A stretch of 64,000 nt of DNA from assembly GCF_001563285.1 (NCBI RefSeq), contig NZ_CP005188.1:1679501-1743500 (forward strand), in the 5' to 3' direction. The stretch comes from Sphingobium sp. MI1205. Lineage in GTDB: Bacteria > Pseudomonadota > Alphaproteobacteria > Sphingomonadales > Sphingomonadaceae. Position numbers and translations under genes: made by a program. Positions 1 to 8,739 of the stretch are shown piece after piece; within the stretch, counting starts at the first letter, position 1; every line of letters starts with the position of its first letter. The notes under the pieces are model-generated. The model did no database searches, had not been told where the DNA came from, and was given only the letters and a program-made list of their open reading frames with translations.

Positions 1-117
1 GAATGGTCATGATCGTCCGACACCCGAACCAAGGCAATCTGCAGGATTTCCCGCTCGCCCCCGAAAGCGTCGCGCCCTATCATGCCTGTTTGAGCAGCGC
101 AATTGATCCCACGCGCC
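1..117. other. Window edge, gene identity undetermined
   Basis: This short stretch lies downstream of ccmI and is cut by the window edge. On the minus strand a frame opens with ATG at 83 and stays open to the edge. On the plus strand another frame is open from position 3 into the end of ccmI. Neither peptide (under 60 residues) is recognisable, so I cannot say which, if either, is the real gene. Confidence 0.2.
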
Positions 118-762
118 TCACGAAGCCGGTTGCGGACCGGCAGCCAGCATCGCGTCGATACGCGCGATGTTGAGTTCCAATTCCGCTTTGATCTCCGACC
201 CCGCCGGCGCGCGCGCCGCCAAAGGGCCCCAAAGCTCTCTTGCCGCTTGCAACTGCCCTGCCCGCGCCAGTGCCAAACCGTAAAAATAGCTGGGCGCAGG
301 GGCATCCGGATCAACCGTCATGGCCCGCCGATAGGCAAAATCGGCTCCCGGCGACACGACGCCGTCGGCATGAGCAACCAGTGCATTGCCCAGGCCAAGC
401 CAGAGGTTGGCATCATCAGGCGACTGCCTCAACCCGGAGAGCAGGACATTGGCTGCTTCCTTGGTCTTGCCTTGCCTGCCGAGTCCATCGGAGAGCAGGA
501 GCCACTGCCCGGCTTTTCCGTAGCGTTCCGCCATGCCGCGACGCTGCTCCGCCAATTGCTCATCAAACTGCCCCGCTTTGCCAGTCCCCGCCACTTTCGG
601 CGCGCCGCCTAAAGCAGGATTTCCTTGCCAAGCATAGCCGGCAAGCCCCAGCAACAGCGCCGCCGCCGTGATTTCCCTGGCCGCGCGAGGAATATGGCCG
701 AGAGCCACCAAAGCCGTCATCAGCACGATCGCTAGTCCCGCTGCGATGATCCAGCCAGTCAT
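118..762 (-). CDS. ccmI: Cytochrome c maturation protein CcmI (TPR domain)
   Basis: This is the apocytochrome c chaperone subunit of the cytochrome c maturation system, which presents apocytochrome to the CcmF/CcmH haem ligation complex at the periplasmic face. The 214-residue protein has two N-terminal membrane segments (about residues 3-22 and 31-47) followed by tetratricopeptide-like helices (about 75-170) in the periplasm. The start at 762 is chosen because its ATG overlaps the ccmH stop (ATGA), as elsewhere in this operon; the frame is open a further 28 codons upstream inside ccmH. It is shorter than E. coli CcmH, where the CcmH-like and CcmI-like parts are fused. It is the last recognisable gene of the ccm operon. 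Confidence 0.85.
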   Translation of the reverse strand: MTGWIIAAGLAIVLMTALVALGHIPRAAREITAAALLLGLAGYAWQGNPALGGAPKVAGTGKAGQFDEQLAEQRRGMAERYGKAGQWLLLSDGLGRQGKTKEAANVLLSGLRQSPDDANLWLGLGNALVAHADGVVSPGADFAYRRAMTVDPDAPAPSYFYGLALARAGQLQAARELWGPLAARAPAGSEIKAELELNIARIDAMLAAGPQPAS

Positions 763-1169
763 TGCCGCCCTCTCCGTTTGATACGACCGCGCAGCAGTAG
801 CAGGCCAAGGCCCATCAACAACAAAGGCGCGCCCCATAGAGGCCAAAGGACGGGGTCCGCCGTGGGCTCATAGCTCACCCAATCACCATAGCGTTCGATC
901 AACCAGGCCCGTATATGCTCTGGTTCTTCACCAGCCATGATCCGCTCCCTTATCTGGGACCGCATGTCGCCCGCCATGCTTGCATTGCTGTCTGCGATCG
1001 ACTGGCTTTGACAGGTCAGGCAACGGATGGTTTCCATCAGCGCCTTCGCCTTGCGCTCGAGCGCTGGGTCGCTGATCTGCCGATCGGCATAGGGCGCTGG
1101 GGGCAAGGCGGACTGCGCCAATATGGGCGTGCTCAATATCAGAGCGAGGAAGGCGAGCAATCTCCTCAT
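759..1169 (-). CDS. ccmH: Cytochrome c maturation protein CcmH (thiol reductase)
   Basis: This protein reduces or holds the CXXCH motif of apocytochrome c for haem attachment in the periplasm. It has 136 residues: a signal peptide of about 19 residues ending at AQS, the family motif RCLTCQ with Cys50 and Cys53, a helical periplasmic domain, and one membrane segment at about 108-125 followed by a basic tail. The size matches CcmH/CycL proteins of alphaproteobacteria that have a separate CcmI. The start overlaps the ccmG stop by ATGA and the end overlaps the ccmI start in the same way, which points to translational coupling. Confidence 0.93.
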   Translation of the reverse strand: MRRLLAFLALILSTPILAQSALPPAPYADRQISDPALERKAKALMETIRCLTCQSQSIADSNASMAGDMRSQIRERIMAGEEPEHIRAWLIERYGDWVSYEPTADPVLWPLWGAPLLLMGLGLLLLRGRIKRRGRQ

Positions 1170-1693
1170 CGAACGTCATTCAGGCGTTGGAGGATAATAG
1201 GAACGTCATCCGCACGTATGTCGCCGATATGCTGATAGGCGATCCGCCCCTGCCCATCGATAACGAATGTTTCCGGGACACCTGACGAACCGATCGCGAT
1301 CTGAACGCTGCTGCGGGCGTCCAGTCCAATGCGAGAATAGGGATTCCCATAACGCTGGAGAAAGCGATCGACATCTACCCTCGCATCGCGGATCGCGATG
1401 GCATCGATTTCCACACCGGCGTCCTTCAACGCCATGAGCTGCGGCGCCTCAGCAGCACAAGGCACACACCAACTGGCGAAGATATTGAGCAGCCGAGGTT
1501 TGCCTGTCGCCAGCTCCTGACTCGCCAAGGGAGGCCGATCGCTTGCCGCCGTAGGAAGAGTGAAGGAAGGCAATGCCTTGCCGACCAGCTTTGATGTGAT
1601 GACACGATCGTCGGGTTTGAGAAGTCCGCTGGCGAACAATGCGAAAAATCCAGCGAAAAGCCCCAAAGGTAGCCAGATCAGCAACTTCTTCAT
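1166..1693 (-). CDS. ccmG: Thiol:disulfide interchange protein CcmG/DsbE
   Basis: This is a membrane-anchored periplasmic thioredoxin that keeps the apocytochrome c and CcmH cysteines reduced. The 175-residue protein has an N-terminal membrane anchor (about 4-22), a thioredoxin fold with the active site WCVPC (Cys76 and Cys79), and the cis-proline motif GVPETF (about 138-143) characteristic of CcmG. The frame is open 12 codons further upstream, but ATG at 1693 is preferred because it overlaps the ccmF stop by ATGA and is followed by a typical basic-then-hydrophobic anchor. Confidence 0.94.
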   Translation of the reverse strand: MKKLLIWLPLGLFAGFFALFASGLLKPDDRVITSKLVGKALPSFTLPTAASDRPPLASQELATGKPRLLNIFASWCVPCAAEAPQLMALKDAGVEIDAIAIRDARVDVDRFLQRYGNPYSRIGLDARSSVQIAIGSSGVPETFVIDGQGRIAYQHIGDIRADDVPIILQRLNDVR

Positions 1694-3621
1694 GCGGCGA
1701 GTGCCCTTGCCCGCCATTTGAGAAGCCACCCTCTCCGCTCACGACCCAACAACGCCAGCAATCCGCCGAGCGCAATCAAAGCGCCGCCAAACCAAATCAA
1801 GGTGACAAATGGCTTCCACCAAACTCGTAGTTGCCAGCGCCCGTCGTTCCCTTCCTGGCCCAGCACAACATAGAGCTGGCCATTCCAGCGCGTAAGCAGG
1901 GCCGCTTCGGTCGTGGTGGTTGGCGGGGACGCGAAGAAACGCGACTGCGGATGCAGGCTCACAGGGGAACCTCCGCCACGACTTACCTCCATGTCGGCCT
2001 GCAGCGCCGTCCAATTATCTCCTGCTACTGGCGCAATCTGTATCAGACGCAGCTTCCAATCCGCCGCTTCGACAATGTCTCCCGGCCGCACCGCCGCAAG
2101 TTTTTCAACGGTGAAGGCCGAATCGCATGCCATGCCCGCCAAGCTGACGGCGCATCCCAGATGGGCAATAACCATTCCCCAGGTAAAAAGCGGAGTACGT
2201 CGCAGATTGCGCTTCCACAGCGGTGCGACACTGGCAGCGCCAACCGCTAAGGCAATGGTCAGCCCAAAGAAGGGAAGAACGCCTATCCGGCCCCAGGCGA
2301 TCGTCGCGAGAGTTGCGGCCACGACCAAAGCGATGACCGCCGGAATAGCCAGACGAGGAGATACATCCACCAACCGGTCCCGGCGCCAGCGGGTGAGCGG
2401 CCCCACCGCCATGACTATCATCAGTATAAGGGCGATCGGCCCGGCGATCCTGTCGAAGTACGGCGCACCCACCGAAACCTTATGGCCGAACGCCTCTGTC
2501 ATCAGAGGATAGAGCGTGCCGATCAGCACCAGCCCAAGGATAACCGACAACAGAAGGTTATTGACCACCAGCATAGTTTCGCGGCTGACAAGCTCAAACG
2601 GCGCGCCCTCACGAACCGCGCCCACCCGCCAGCCGAACAGTGCAAACGCGCCGCCGATGTAGAGCCCTAGCAGCACAAGGATGAAGGTGCCGCGCTCAGG
2701 ATCCACGGCAAACGCGTGAACGCTGGTCAATATACCGGAACGGACGAGGAAAGTACCGACCATCGACATGGAAAAGGCGATGACGGCCAGCATGACCGTC
2801 CAGGCCCTCAGCGCGTCACGAGTGGCGAGCACTGTCACGCTATGCAGCAGCGCAGTTGCAGCGAGCCACGGCATCAGCGAAGCGTTTTCCACTGGATCCC
2901 AGAACCACCAGCCGCCCCAGCCCAGCTCATAATAAGCCCAATAACTTCCCGCAGTGATCCCGAGGGTCAGGAATATCCATGCCGCCAGAACCCAAGGGCG
3001 CATCGCACCGGCGAAAGCAGCATCGACTTGCCGCGTCAGCAGCGCGCCCACGGCGAACGAGAAGGCAACCGAGAGGCCTACATAGCCCAGATAAAGCGTA
3101 GGCGGGTGGAAAGCGAGACCGGGGTCCTGCAGCAGCGGATTGAGCCCCTGCCCGTCCGCTGCCGGAGGATCGACACGGGTGAATGGATTGGAAGCGAACA
3201 ACAAAAAGGCATAGAAACCGAGGCTAATCGCCGCCTGCCCACCTAGCGTCGCCATATGCGTGTCACGCCGCAGCGCTCGTTCGAACAAGGCGACCGCTGC
3301 GCCCGCGGCACCCATTACCGCGACCCACAGCAGCATCGAGCCTTCGTGATTGCCCCAGGTTCCGGCAAATTTGTAAAGCCAGGGTTTCATGGAGTGGCTG
3401 TTGGTGGCAACCAGTAGCACCGACATATCCGACCGGATGAAGAGTGTGATCAGCGATATGAACGCGGTTACGACCAGTAAACCCTGCGCAACGGCAACCG
3501 GGCGTACAGCGCCCAATAGTTCGGACCTCTGCCCCGCGAGCCCGATTCCCACCAATATCAATTGAAGCAGCGCCAGCGCGGCAGCAAGCCAAAGCGCGGC
3601 AAGCCCTGCCTCCGCGATCAT
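1690..3621 (-). CDS. ccmF: Cytochrome c haem lyase subunit CcmF
   Basis: CcmF is the polytopic inner-membrane haem lyase that transfers haem from holo-CcmE to apocytochrome c. The 643-residue protein is of normal family length and shows many membrane segments. The tryptophan-rich signature WWFWDPVEN lies at 238-246. Conserved histidine contexts include WGNHEGS (His92), FHPPTLYLGY (His172) and LLHSV (His260), consistent with haem ligands in the family. A 45-bp gap separates it from ccmE upstream, the only sizeable gap in the operon, and its stop overlaps ccmG. Confidence 0.96.
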   Translation of the reverse strand: MIAEAGLAALWLAAALALLQLILVGIGLAGQRSELLGAVRPVAVAQGLLVVTAFISLITLFIRSDMSVLLVATNSHSMKPWLYKFAGTWGNHEGSMLLWVAVMGAAGAAVALFERALRRDTHMATLGGQAAISLGFYAFLLFASNPFTRVDPPAADGQGLNPLLQDPGLAFHPPTLYLGYVGLSVAFSFAVGALLTRQVDAAFAGAMRPWVLAAWIFLTLGITAGSYWAYYELGWGGWWFWDPVENASLMPWLAATALLHSVTVLATRDALRAWTVMLAVIAFSMSMVGTFLVRSGILTSVHAFAVDPERGTFILVLLGLYIGGAFALFGWRVGAVREGAPFELVSRETMLVVNNLLLSVILGLVLIGTLYPLMTEAFGHKVSVGAPYFDRIAGPIALILMIVMAVGPLTRWRRDRLVDVSPRLAIPAVIALVVAATLATIAWGRIGVLPFFGLTIALAVGAASVAPLWKRNLRRTPLFTWGMVIAHLGCAVSLAGMACDSAFTVEKLAAVRPGDIVEAADWKLRLIQIAPVAGDNWTALQADMEVSRGGGSPVSLHPQSRFFASPPTTTTEAALLTRWNGQLYVVLGQEGNDGRWQLRVWWKPFVTLIWFGGALIALGGLLALLGRERRGWLLKWRARALAA

Positions 3622-3666
3622 GCCTTATTCTCCTGATTAGACCGCGTTTCAGCCGATTGCTTCATT

Positions 3667-4113
3667 TCACCGCTCAGCCTTCATCTCGCGCGTCTCTTCG
3701 TCATAGCGCAAGCCTTCCAGTTCGCGGGGCATGTAGCGCTCATCATGCTTGGCTAGCAGATTCGTCGCGACGAACGTACCCATGGAATCGAACGCCCCCT
3801 CCGCCACCACGCCCGATCCTTCCTTGAACAGGTCCGGCGCAATGCCTTTGAAAACCGCCGGGACGGTCGCTTTTCCGTCAGTCACTTCAAAATGAATCGT
3901 GACGCCATCAGCCGCGCGCGTCAGGCTTCCCTTGACGACCATGCCCCCCAGGCGAATAGCCTTGCCGGCCTCGAACCCTTTGGCTCGAACGTCTGCGGGT
4001 GCGTAGAAATAGGCGGCTTCGTCGCGCAACGCGGATGCTGCCAGTAACCCTGCGCCGACCAGGGCAAGAACGGCTACCAGTGCCAGTATCAGTCGTTGGT
4101 GCTTCGCCTTCAT
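3667..4113 (-). CDS. ccmE: Cytochrome c maturation haem chaperone CcmE
   Basis: CcmE binds haem covalently in the periplasm and carries it from CcmC to CcmF. The 148-residue protein has an N-terminal membrane anchor (about 8-28) and a beta-barrel domain. The haem-binding site is LAKHDERYMP, with His123 as the covalent ligand and Tyr127 as the axial ligand. The frame extends 40 codons further upstream, but ATG at 4113 fits the family N-terminus and overlaps the ccmD stop by ATGA. Confidence 0.95.
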   Translation of the reverse strand: MKAKHQRLILALVAVLALVGAGLLAASALRDEAAYFYAPADVRAKGFEAGKAIRLGGMVVKGSLTRAADGVTIHFEVTDGKATVPAVFKGIAPDLFKEGSGVVAEGAFDSMGTFVATNLLAKHDERYMPRELEGLRYDEETREMKAER

Positions 4114-4241
4114 GACTTGTCCGACAATTTCTGCGCAGCCGTCTCCGCGCGTCGCATGGAGCGCCAGCAGCCAAAGCACAGCGCCGCCGTTCCCAAAAAG
4201 GTCAGCGCATAAGCACCGACGACAAAGGCCCATTGGTTCAT
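4110..4241 (-). CDS. ccmD: Haem exporter accessory protein CcmD
   Basis: This small single-pass membrane protein, in E. coli, releases holo-CcmE from the CcmABC complex. I read 43 residues beginning MNQWAFVVGAYALTF, one membrane segment, then a charged helix (RSMRRAETAAQ) on the cytoplasmic side. The length and topology are typical of CcmD, and it sits between ccmC and ccmE as in other ccm operons. Its stop overlaps the ccmE ATG. Family identity rests on topology and position, since CcmD proteins are weakly conserved. Confidence 0.85.
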   Translation of the reverse strand: MNQWAFVVGAYALTFLGTAALCFGCWRSMRRAETAAQKLSDKS

Positions 4242-4245
4242 GCTG

Positions 4246-4968
4246 TTATCCCCGCGCGAGCCGCTGCATGCGCGCTTCAACCTTGTTGCGCGCCAGGATC
4301 GTTCGCATCCGCATCAGGACGATAGCCGCGAACAGCAAGGAAAATCCCGTCAACGTCAAGCCGAGGGGCCAAAGCAGGGACCCGTCTATGCTGGATCCTC
4401 GCAAAGTGATGCTGGGGCCCTGATGCAGGCTGTTCCACCATACCACCGAACGATTGATGATCGGTATGTTGACCGCGCCGACAAGCCCGAAAATAGCTGT
4501 GACCGGGCTGACCCCGCCTCGATCTTGGCTCGAACTTGCATTGCCGAGCGCTACATAACCCAGATAGAGGAAAAAGAGCACCAGCATCGATGTCATCCGG
4601 CCATCCCATTCCCACCATGTTCCCCAGGTGGGTCGGCCCCATATCGATCCAGTAACAAGGCAAATGGCCGTAAACAGCGCTCCCGGTATTGCGATTGCGC
4701 GCCCGGCAACGGCGGCGAGCGGGTGTCGCCAGACCAGTTGCATGAGCGCTGCGATTGCGATGCCCATCCAGCCTCCCATGCCCAGCCATGCCGCTGGCAC
4801 ATGAATGTAGAGAATCCGAACGGTCTCTCCCTGCAGATAATCGGCCGGCGTGACGAACAGGCCACAACCCGCCCCAACCAGAAGCAGAGCAAGGCCCGGC
4901 CAGAAAAGCCAGACGGTGAGCGGCCGCGCGATCTTCAAAAATCGGGTGGGATTGGCGAAGCGATGCAT
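4246..4968 (-). CDS. ccmC: Haem exporter permease CcmC
   Basis: CcmC loads haem onto CcmE at the periplasmic side of the inner membrane. The 240-residue protein has six predicted membrane segments, the haem-handling tryptophan motif WGTWWEWD at 115-122, and flanking periplasmic histidines (YIHVPAAW, His56, and a second in SLHQGPS). The start at 4968 is preferred to an ATG 21 codons upstream because it gives the family N-terminus MHRFANP. It is the first gene of ccmCDEFGHI here. The ccmA and ccmB genes for the ATPase and partner permease are not in the window. Confidence 0.94.
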   Translation of the reverse strand: MHRFANPTRFLKIARPLTVWLFWPGLALLLVGAGCGLFVTPADYLQGETVRILYIHVPAAWLGMGGWMGIAIAALMQLVWRHPLAAVAGRAIAIPGALFTAICLVTGSIWGRPTWGTWWEWDGRMTSMLVLFFLYLGYVALGNASSSQDRGGVSPVTAIFGLVGAVNIPIINRSVVWWNSLHQGPSITLRGSSIDGSLLWPLGLTLTGFSLLFAAIVLMRMRTILARNKVEARMQRLARG

Positions 4969-5149
4969 TTGGGAAGGCTCTTTAGCTGCGCCCCGTCCGC
5001 AAAGCCAGCACCGCTTTTCGCGCTCGATCACAGGAAAAATCCTGTTGAACGAACGGCTGAGCCGGCTTTTTTGTTACAGGCAGGCGACAAATCATATTCG
5101 AAACACTATATGCGCGCAAAGCAGCCCTCTGAGGCGTACAGCATCGGCT

Positions 5150-6628
5150 ATGGACCCGCTCGCACCCATGTTTACAACAAATCCGTTCGACGACGACAAG
5201 CTGCGTGAAGAATGCGGCATTTTCGGGGTCATTCAGGCCGAGACCGCTTCGGCGATCGTTGCTCTTGGCCTTCATGCGCTCCAACACCGCGGTCAGGAAG
5301 CGGCAGGCATCACCAGTTGGGACGGCCATGATTTCCACACTCATCGCGCAATGGGTCACGTCGCTGGAAATTTCGACCGCGACGAAGTGATTCGCGGGCT
5401 TCCCGGCAACTCTGCATGCGGCCATGTCCGCTATTCAACGACCGGTGAAACATCCCTTCGCAACGTGCAGCCGCTTTATGCCGAACTTAACTCGGGCGGT
5501 TTTGCGATCGCGCACAATGGCAATATCTCAAACGCGATGAAGCTCCGCCGCGAGCTTATACGGCGCGGTTCCATCTTCCAGTCCACGTCAGACACCGAAG
5601 TCATCATTCATCTGGTGGCGACATCCACATATCGGACACTACTCGACAAATTCATCGATGCCCTGAAGCAGATCGAGGGCGCCTATTCGCTGATCGTAAC
5701 AACGCCAGAGGGCATGATCGCATGCCGCGACCCACTAGGCATCCGTCCCTTGGTCATGGGCCAGTTGGGAGAATCCACGATGTTTGCCTCCGAAACGGTG
5801 GCTTTCGATGTGGTGGGCGCAGAACATGTGCGTTCGATAGAACCCGGTGAATTGGTCATTGTGACGCATGATGGTCAGATTCGCAGCCATCGGCCCTTTG
5901 GCGAAGTTCATCCACGTCCATGCATTTTCGAACATGTCTATTTCAGTCGCCCTGATTCGATCGTGGATGGCTCCAGCGTATATTCCGTCCGCAAGGCAAT
6001 CGGCGCCCAGTTGGCTGTCGAAAATCCGGTCGATGCGGATCTGGTCATTCCCGTACCGGACAGCGGCGTGCCCGCCGCGATCGGTTATGCTCAACAATCG
6101 GGTATTCCCTTTGAGCTAGGGATCATCCGGTCGCACTATATCGGCCGCACCTTTATCCAGCCCGGTGACAAGGTTCGCCATCTCGGCGTGAAGCTCAAGC
6201 ACAATGCCAACCGTGCGCTTATTGATGGGCAGCGTGTCGTCCTGATCGACGATTCGATTGTGCGCGGAACGACCAGTCTCAAGATCGTCCAAATGATGCG
6301 CGAGGCCGGAGCCAAGGAAGTGCACATGCGGATCGCAAGCCCGCCTACCAAGCACAGTTGCTTCTACGGCGTGGACACCCCGGAACGCACCAAGTTGCTA
6401 GCACATCGCCTCGATGTTGGCGGGATGCAGGATTTCATTCACGCTGACAGCCTGTCCTTCATCTCAATTGACGGCCTCTACAAGGCGCTTGGAGAAGCAA
6501 AGCGCGCCGACATCCGGCCGCAATATTGTGACGCCTGCTTTACCGGTGACTATCCCACGACGCTCACCGACCAGGATGACGTCGTCGTGCAAAACCAGCT
6601 TGAACTACTGGCTGAACGCGTCGTCTAA
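5150..6628 (+). CDS. purF: Amidophosphoribosyltransferase PurF
   Basis: PurF catalyses the first committed step of purine synthesis, converting PRPP and glutamine to phosphoribosylamine in the cytosol. The glutaminase nucleophile is the cysteine of EECGIFGV (Cys22 from this start), so a short propeptide must be removed. The C-terminal phosphoribosyltransferase domain carries the PRPP loop VVLIDDSIVRGTTS. Candidate starts are ATG 5150 and ATG 5168; the much longer upstream frame runs into ccmC and is not credible. It is divergent from ccmC over a 181-bp gap that should hold both promoters. Confidence 0.96.
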   Translation: MDPLAPMFTTNPFDDDKLREECGIFGVIQAETASAIVALGLHALQHRGQEAAGITSWDGHDFHTHRAMGHVAGNFDRDEVIRGLPGNSACGHVRYSTTGETSLRNVQPLYAELNSGGFAIAHNGNISNAMKLRRELIRRGSIFQSTSDTEVIIHLVATSTYRTLLDKFIDALKQIEGAYSLIVTTPEGMIACRDPLGIRPLVMGQLGESTMFASETVAFDVVGAEHVRSIEPGELVIVTHDGQIRSHRPFGEVHPRPCIFEHVYFSRPDSIVDGSSVYSVRKAIGAQLAVENPVDADLVIPVPDSGVPAAIGYAQQSGIPFELGIIRSHYIGRTFIQPGDKVRHLGVKLKHNANRALIDGQRVVLIDDSIVRGTTSLKIVQMMREAGAKEVHMRIASPPTKHSCFYGVDTPERTKLLAHRLDVGGMQDFIHADSLSFISIDGLYKALGEAKRADIRPQYCDACFTGDYPTTLTDQDDVVVQNQLELLAERVV

Positions 6629-6724
6629 TTCCAGATTGATCAGGGCTGGCCGCTCGTCCTGAGCAGCCGCCATCCCTTCCACCGAACGAGCCCTCTTGTT
6701 TTGGAAGGGCAAACAGGATCCGTT

Positions 6725-7435
6725 ATGTCCAACCTTCCCCTCTCCGGTAAACTCGCCCTGGTAACCGGCGCCAGTCGAGGTATCGGCGCCGCTACTGCCG
6801 AAGCCCTGGGCGCTGCGGGCGCACATGTCATCCTGACGGCCAGGACCGTGGGCGGTCTGGAGGAAGTCGAAGAACGGGTCCACAGTGCAGGCGGGACCGC
6901 CACCATCGCTCCGCTCGACCTTATCGATGGCGAAAGCATCGGGCGGCTGGCGCAGGCGGTTTCGGGCCGCTGGCAGGCATTGGACGTCCTTGTTCTGAAC
7001 GCGGCGACGCTCGGCAGCCTGGCGTCGGTGCCCGCAATCGATGCCAAGGAATTTGCCAGACTGCTGACACTGAATATCGCTGCGCCCCAGGCGCTGATCG
7101 CCGCATTCGATTCAATGCTGCGCGCCAGCGCAAGCGCTCGCGTCATAGCCGTAACGTCGTCGGTCGCCACCGCCCCTCGGGCATATTGGGGCGCTTACGG
7201 CGCATCCAAGGCTGCTTTGGAAACGCTTATCAGCGCTTATGGGGAAGAAGTGAAAAACATCTCCTCAATCCGCACACATATAGTGGATCCCGGCGCGACC
7301 CGCACGGCAATGCGCGCGCGCGCTTTCCCCGGCGAAGATCCCGCGACGCTCAAGGATCCCAAAGTTGTTGGGAAGGCTATGGTCGATCTCATCCTGTCCG
7401 ACCGGCCCGATGGCTACCACCATAGGGTAGACTAA
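6725..7435 (+). CDS. Short-chain dehydrogenase/reductase
   Basis: This is a Rossmann-fold NAD(P)-dependent oxidoreductase of 236 residues. The cofactor motif TGASRGIG is near the N-terminus, an NAA motif follows the fourth strand (LVLNAATLG), and the catalytic site reads YGASK with an upstream serine (TSSVA). The substrate cannot be told from sequence. It follows purF by 96 bp on the same strand and ends 3 bp before the converging cfa gene. The start ATG 6725 (MSNLPLSGK) fits the family; the frame opens 8 codons earlier. Confidence 0.9.
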   Translation: MSNLPLSGKLALVTGASRGIGAATAEALGAAGAHVILTARTVGGLEEVEERVHSAGGTATIAPLDLIDGESIGRLAQAVSGRWQALDVLVLNAATLGSLASVPAIDAKEFARLLTLNIAAPQALIAAFDSMLRASASARVIAVTSSVATAPRAYWGAYGASKAALETLISAYGEEVKNISSIRTHIVDPGATRTAMRARAFPGEDPATLKDPKVVGKAMVDLILSDRPDGYHHRVD

Positions 7436-7438
7436 TTC

Positions 7439-8704
7439 CTATCTCGGCGGCTTGACCAGCGTCACTTGCGCGACGTTGATCGCGCCGCCCGAAAAGCCTC
7501 CCTCACAATACATGAGGTAATAGCGCCAGAGCGCCACGAAATGCTGATCGAAACTTGAGGGCAATAACCCGCGATCGACGATCTGGTCAAACTGCGCCCG
7601 CCATCGCCGCAGTGTTTCCGCATAGTGCAGGCCGAAATAACGGACATCATGCCATTCCAGCCCCTGTGCGTGCGCCAACGCGCGAAAGCGGCTCTCGGAA
7701 ATCAACATACCTCCCGGGAAAATATAGGTCTGGATAAAATCAGTCCCGCGAGCATATTTCTCGAATATCGCATCGTCTATTAGGATATATTGTATAGCGG
7801 CCCGACCACCCGGCTTCAGCAGCCTTTCGATCGCAGCGAGATACGCAGGCCAATATTTCAGACCCACGGCCTCAACCATCTCGACGCTTACAATAGCGTC
7901 ATATTGACCTTGCGCATCGCGATAGTCAGTCAGCAAGATATTCGCACCGGCCCCAAGCCGCTCGCGCGCATAGGATGCCTGTTCTGCGGAAAGCGTCAGA
8001 CCGTCATAGCTGATATGACATCGCTGCATCGCCTGTTCGGCCAGCCCGCCCCAACCACAGCCGATTTCCAGCAAGCAACTGCCGTCCTTAAGCTCCAACC
8101 GGTCTAATATCGCATCGACCTTTCGTTGCTGGGCGCTCTCCAGACTTTCCTTGCCATCAGACGGGTCGCAGAACAGCGCGCTGGAATAATGCATGTTCTG
8201 ATCAAGCCACAGGCTGTAGAAGTCATTCCCCAGATCATAATGATAGGCGATGTTGCGGCGCGATCCCTTACGGTCGTTTCGGCGCGCCCAATGGAAAAGC
8301 CGGCCCAGCCACCGCTCCGGTCCGTTCGGCCTCGCAACATTGCCCAATGTGACCGCGTTCGCTGTGAAGAGCGCGAACAGCGGAACCGGGTCTGGACTAG
8401 TCCACTCCCCTGCCGCCCAAGCTCGATACCATCCAGCCGACCCACCGGCGACCAAGCGCAGCAAAGCGCGCCAACGCACCAACTGAACCTCGCAGGCTGG
8501 ACCAGCGGCGCGCCCACCCAATATCCGAACCGTGCCATCGGGCAGAACAGCCTCAAGGATTCCCTTATCAAGGCCCGCGTCTATTAGATCCAGCAGGCGG
8601 TGAAACTGCGGGCCGATCAGCCGGGAAGTCCAACCGGCGGAGCGGGCAACTGCCGGTCGCCGCACGGTGGATGCCCGAGGACGTCGGGAATCGATAGCAT
8701 TCAT
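7439..8704 (-). CDS. cfa: Cyclopropane-fatty-acyl-phospholipid synthase family
   Basis: This SAM-dependent methyltransferase of 421 residues is likely to add a methylene group to unsaturated acyl chains of membrane phospholipids. The SAM-binding motif LEIGCGWGGLA lies mid-protein, followed by VSVEMVEAVG and the C-terminal region with YIFPGGML typical of CFA synthases. An N-terminal lipid-binding-like domain of about 110 residues precedes the catalytic part. The photolyase gene lies 35 bp upstream on the same strand, so the two may be cotranscribed, an arrangement that would group stress-related genes (inference). Confidence 0.92.
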   Translation of the reverse strand: MNAIDSRRPRASTVRRPAVARSAGWTSRLIGPQFHRLLDLIDAGLDKGILEAVLPDGTVRILGGRAAGPACEVQLVRWRALLRLVAGGSAGWYRAWAAGEWTSPDPVPLFALFTANAVTLGNVARPNGPERWLGRLFHWARRNDRKGSRRNIAYHYDLGNDFYSLWLDQNMHYSSALFCDPSDGKESLESAQQRKVDAILDRLELKDGSCLLEIGCGWGGLAEQAMQRCHISYDGLTLSAEQASYARERLGAGANILLTDYRDAQGQYDAIVSVEMVEAVGLKYWPAYLAAIERLLKPGGRAAIQYILIDDAIFEKYARGTDFIQTYIFPGGMLISESRFRALAHAQGLEWHDVRYFGLHYAETLRRWRAQFDQIVDRGLLPSSFDQHFVALWRYYLMYCEGGFSGGAINVAQVTLVKPPR

Positions 8705-8739
8705 GCGCTCACCTCTGACCTCGATCGTTCATTCCGCCA

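Noticed and set aside
4240..5208. Open frame of 322 codons on the plus strand opposite ccmC
   Set aside because: It is antisense to ccmC, whose motifs and operon overlaps are clear, and it continues into the purF leader without sense.
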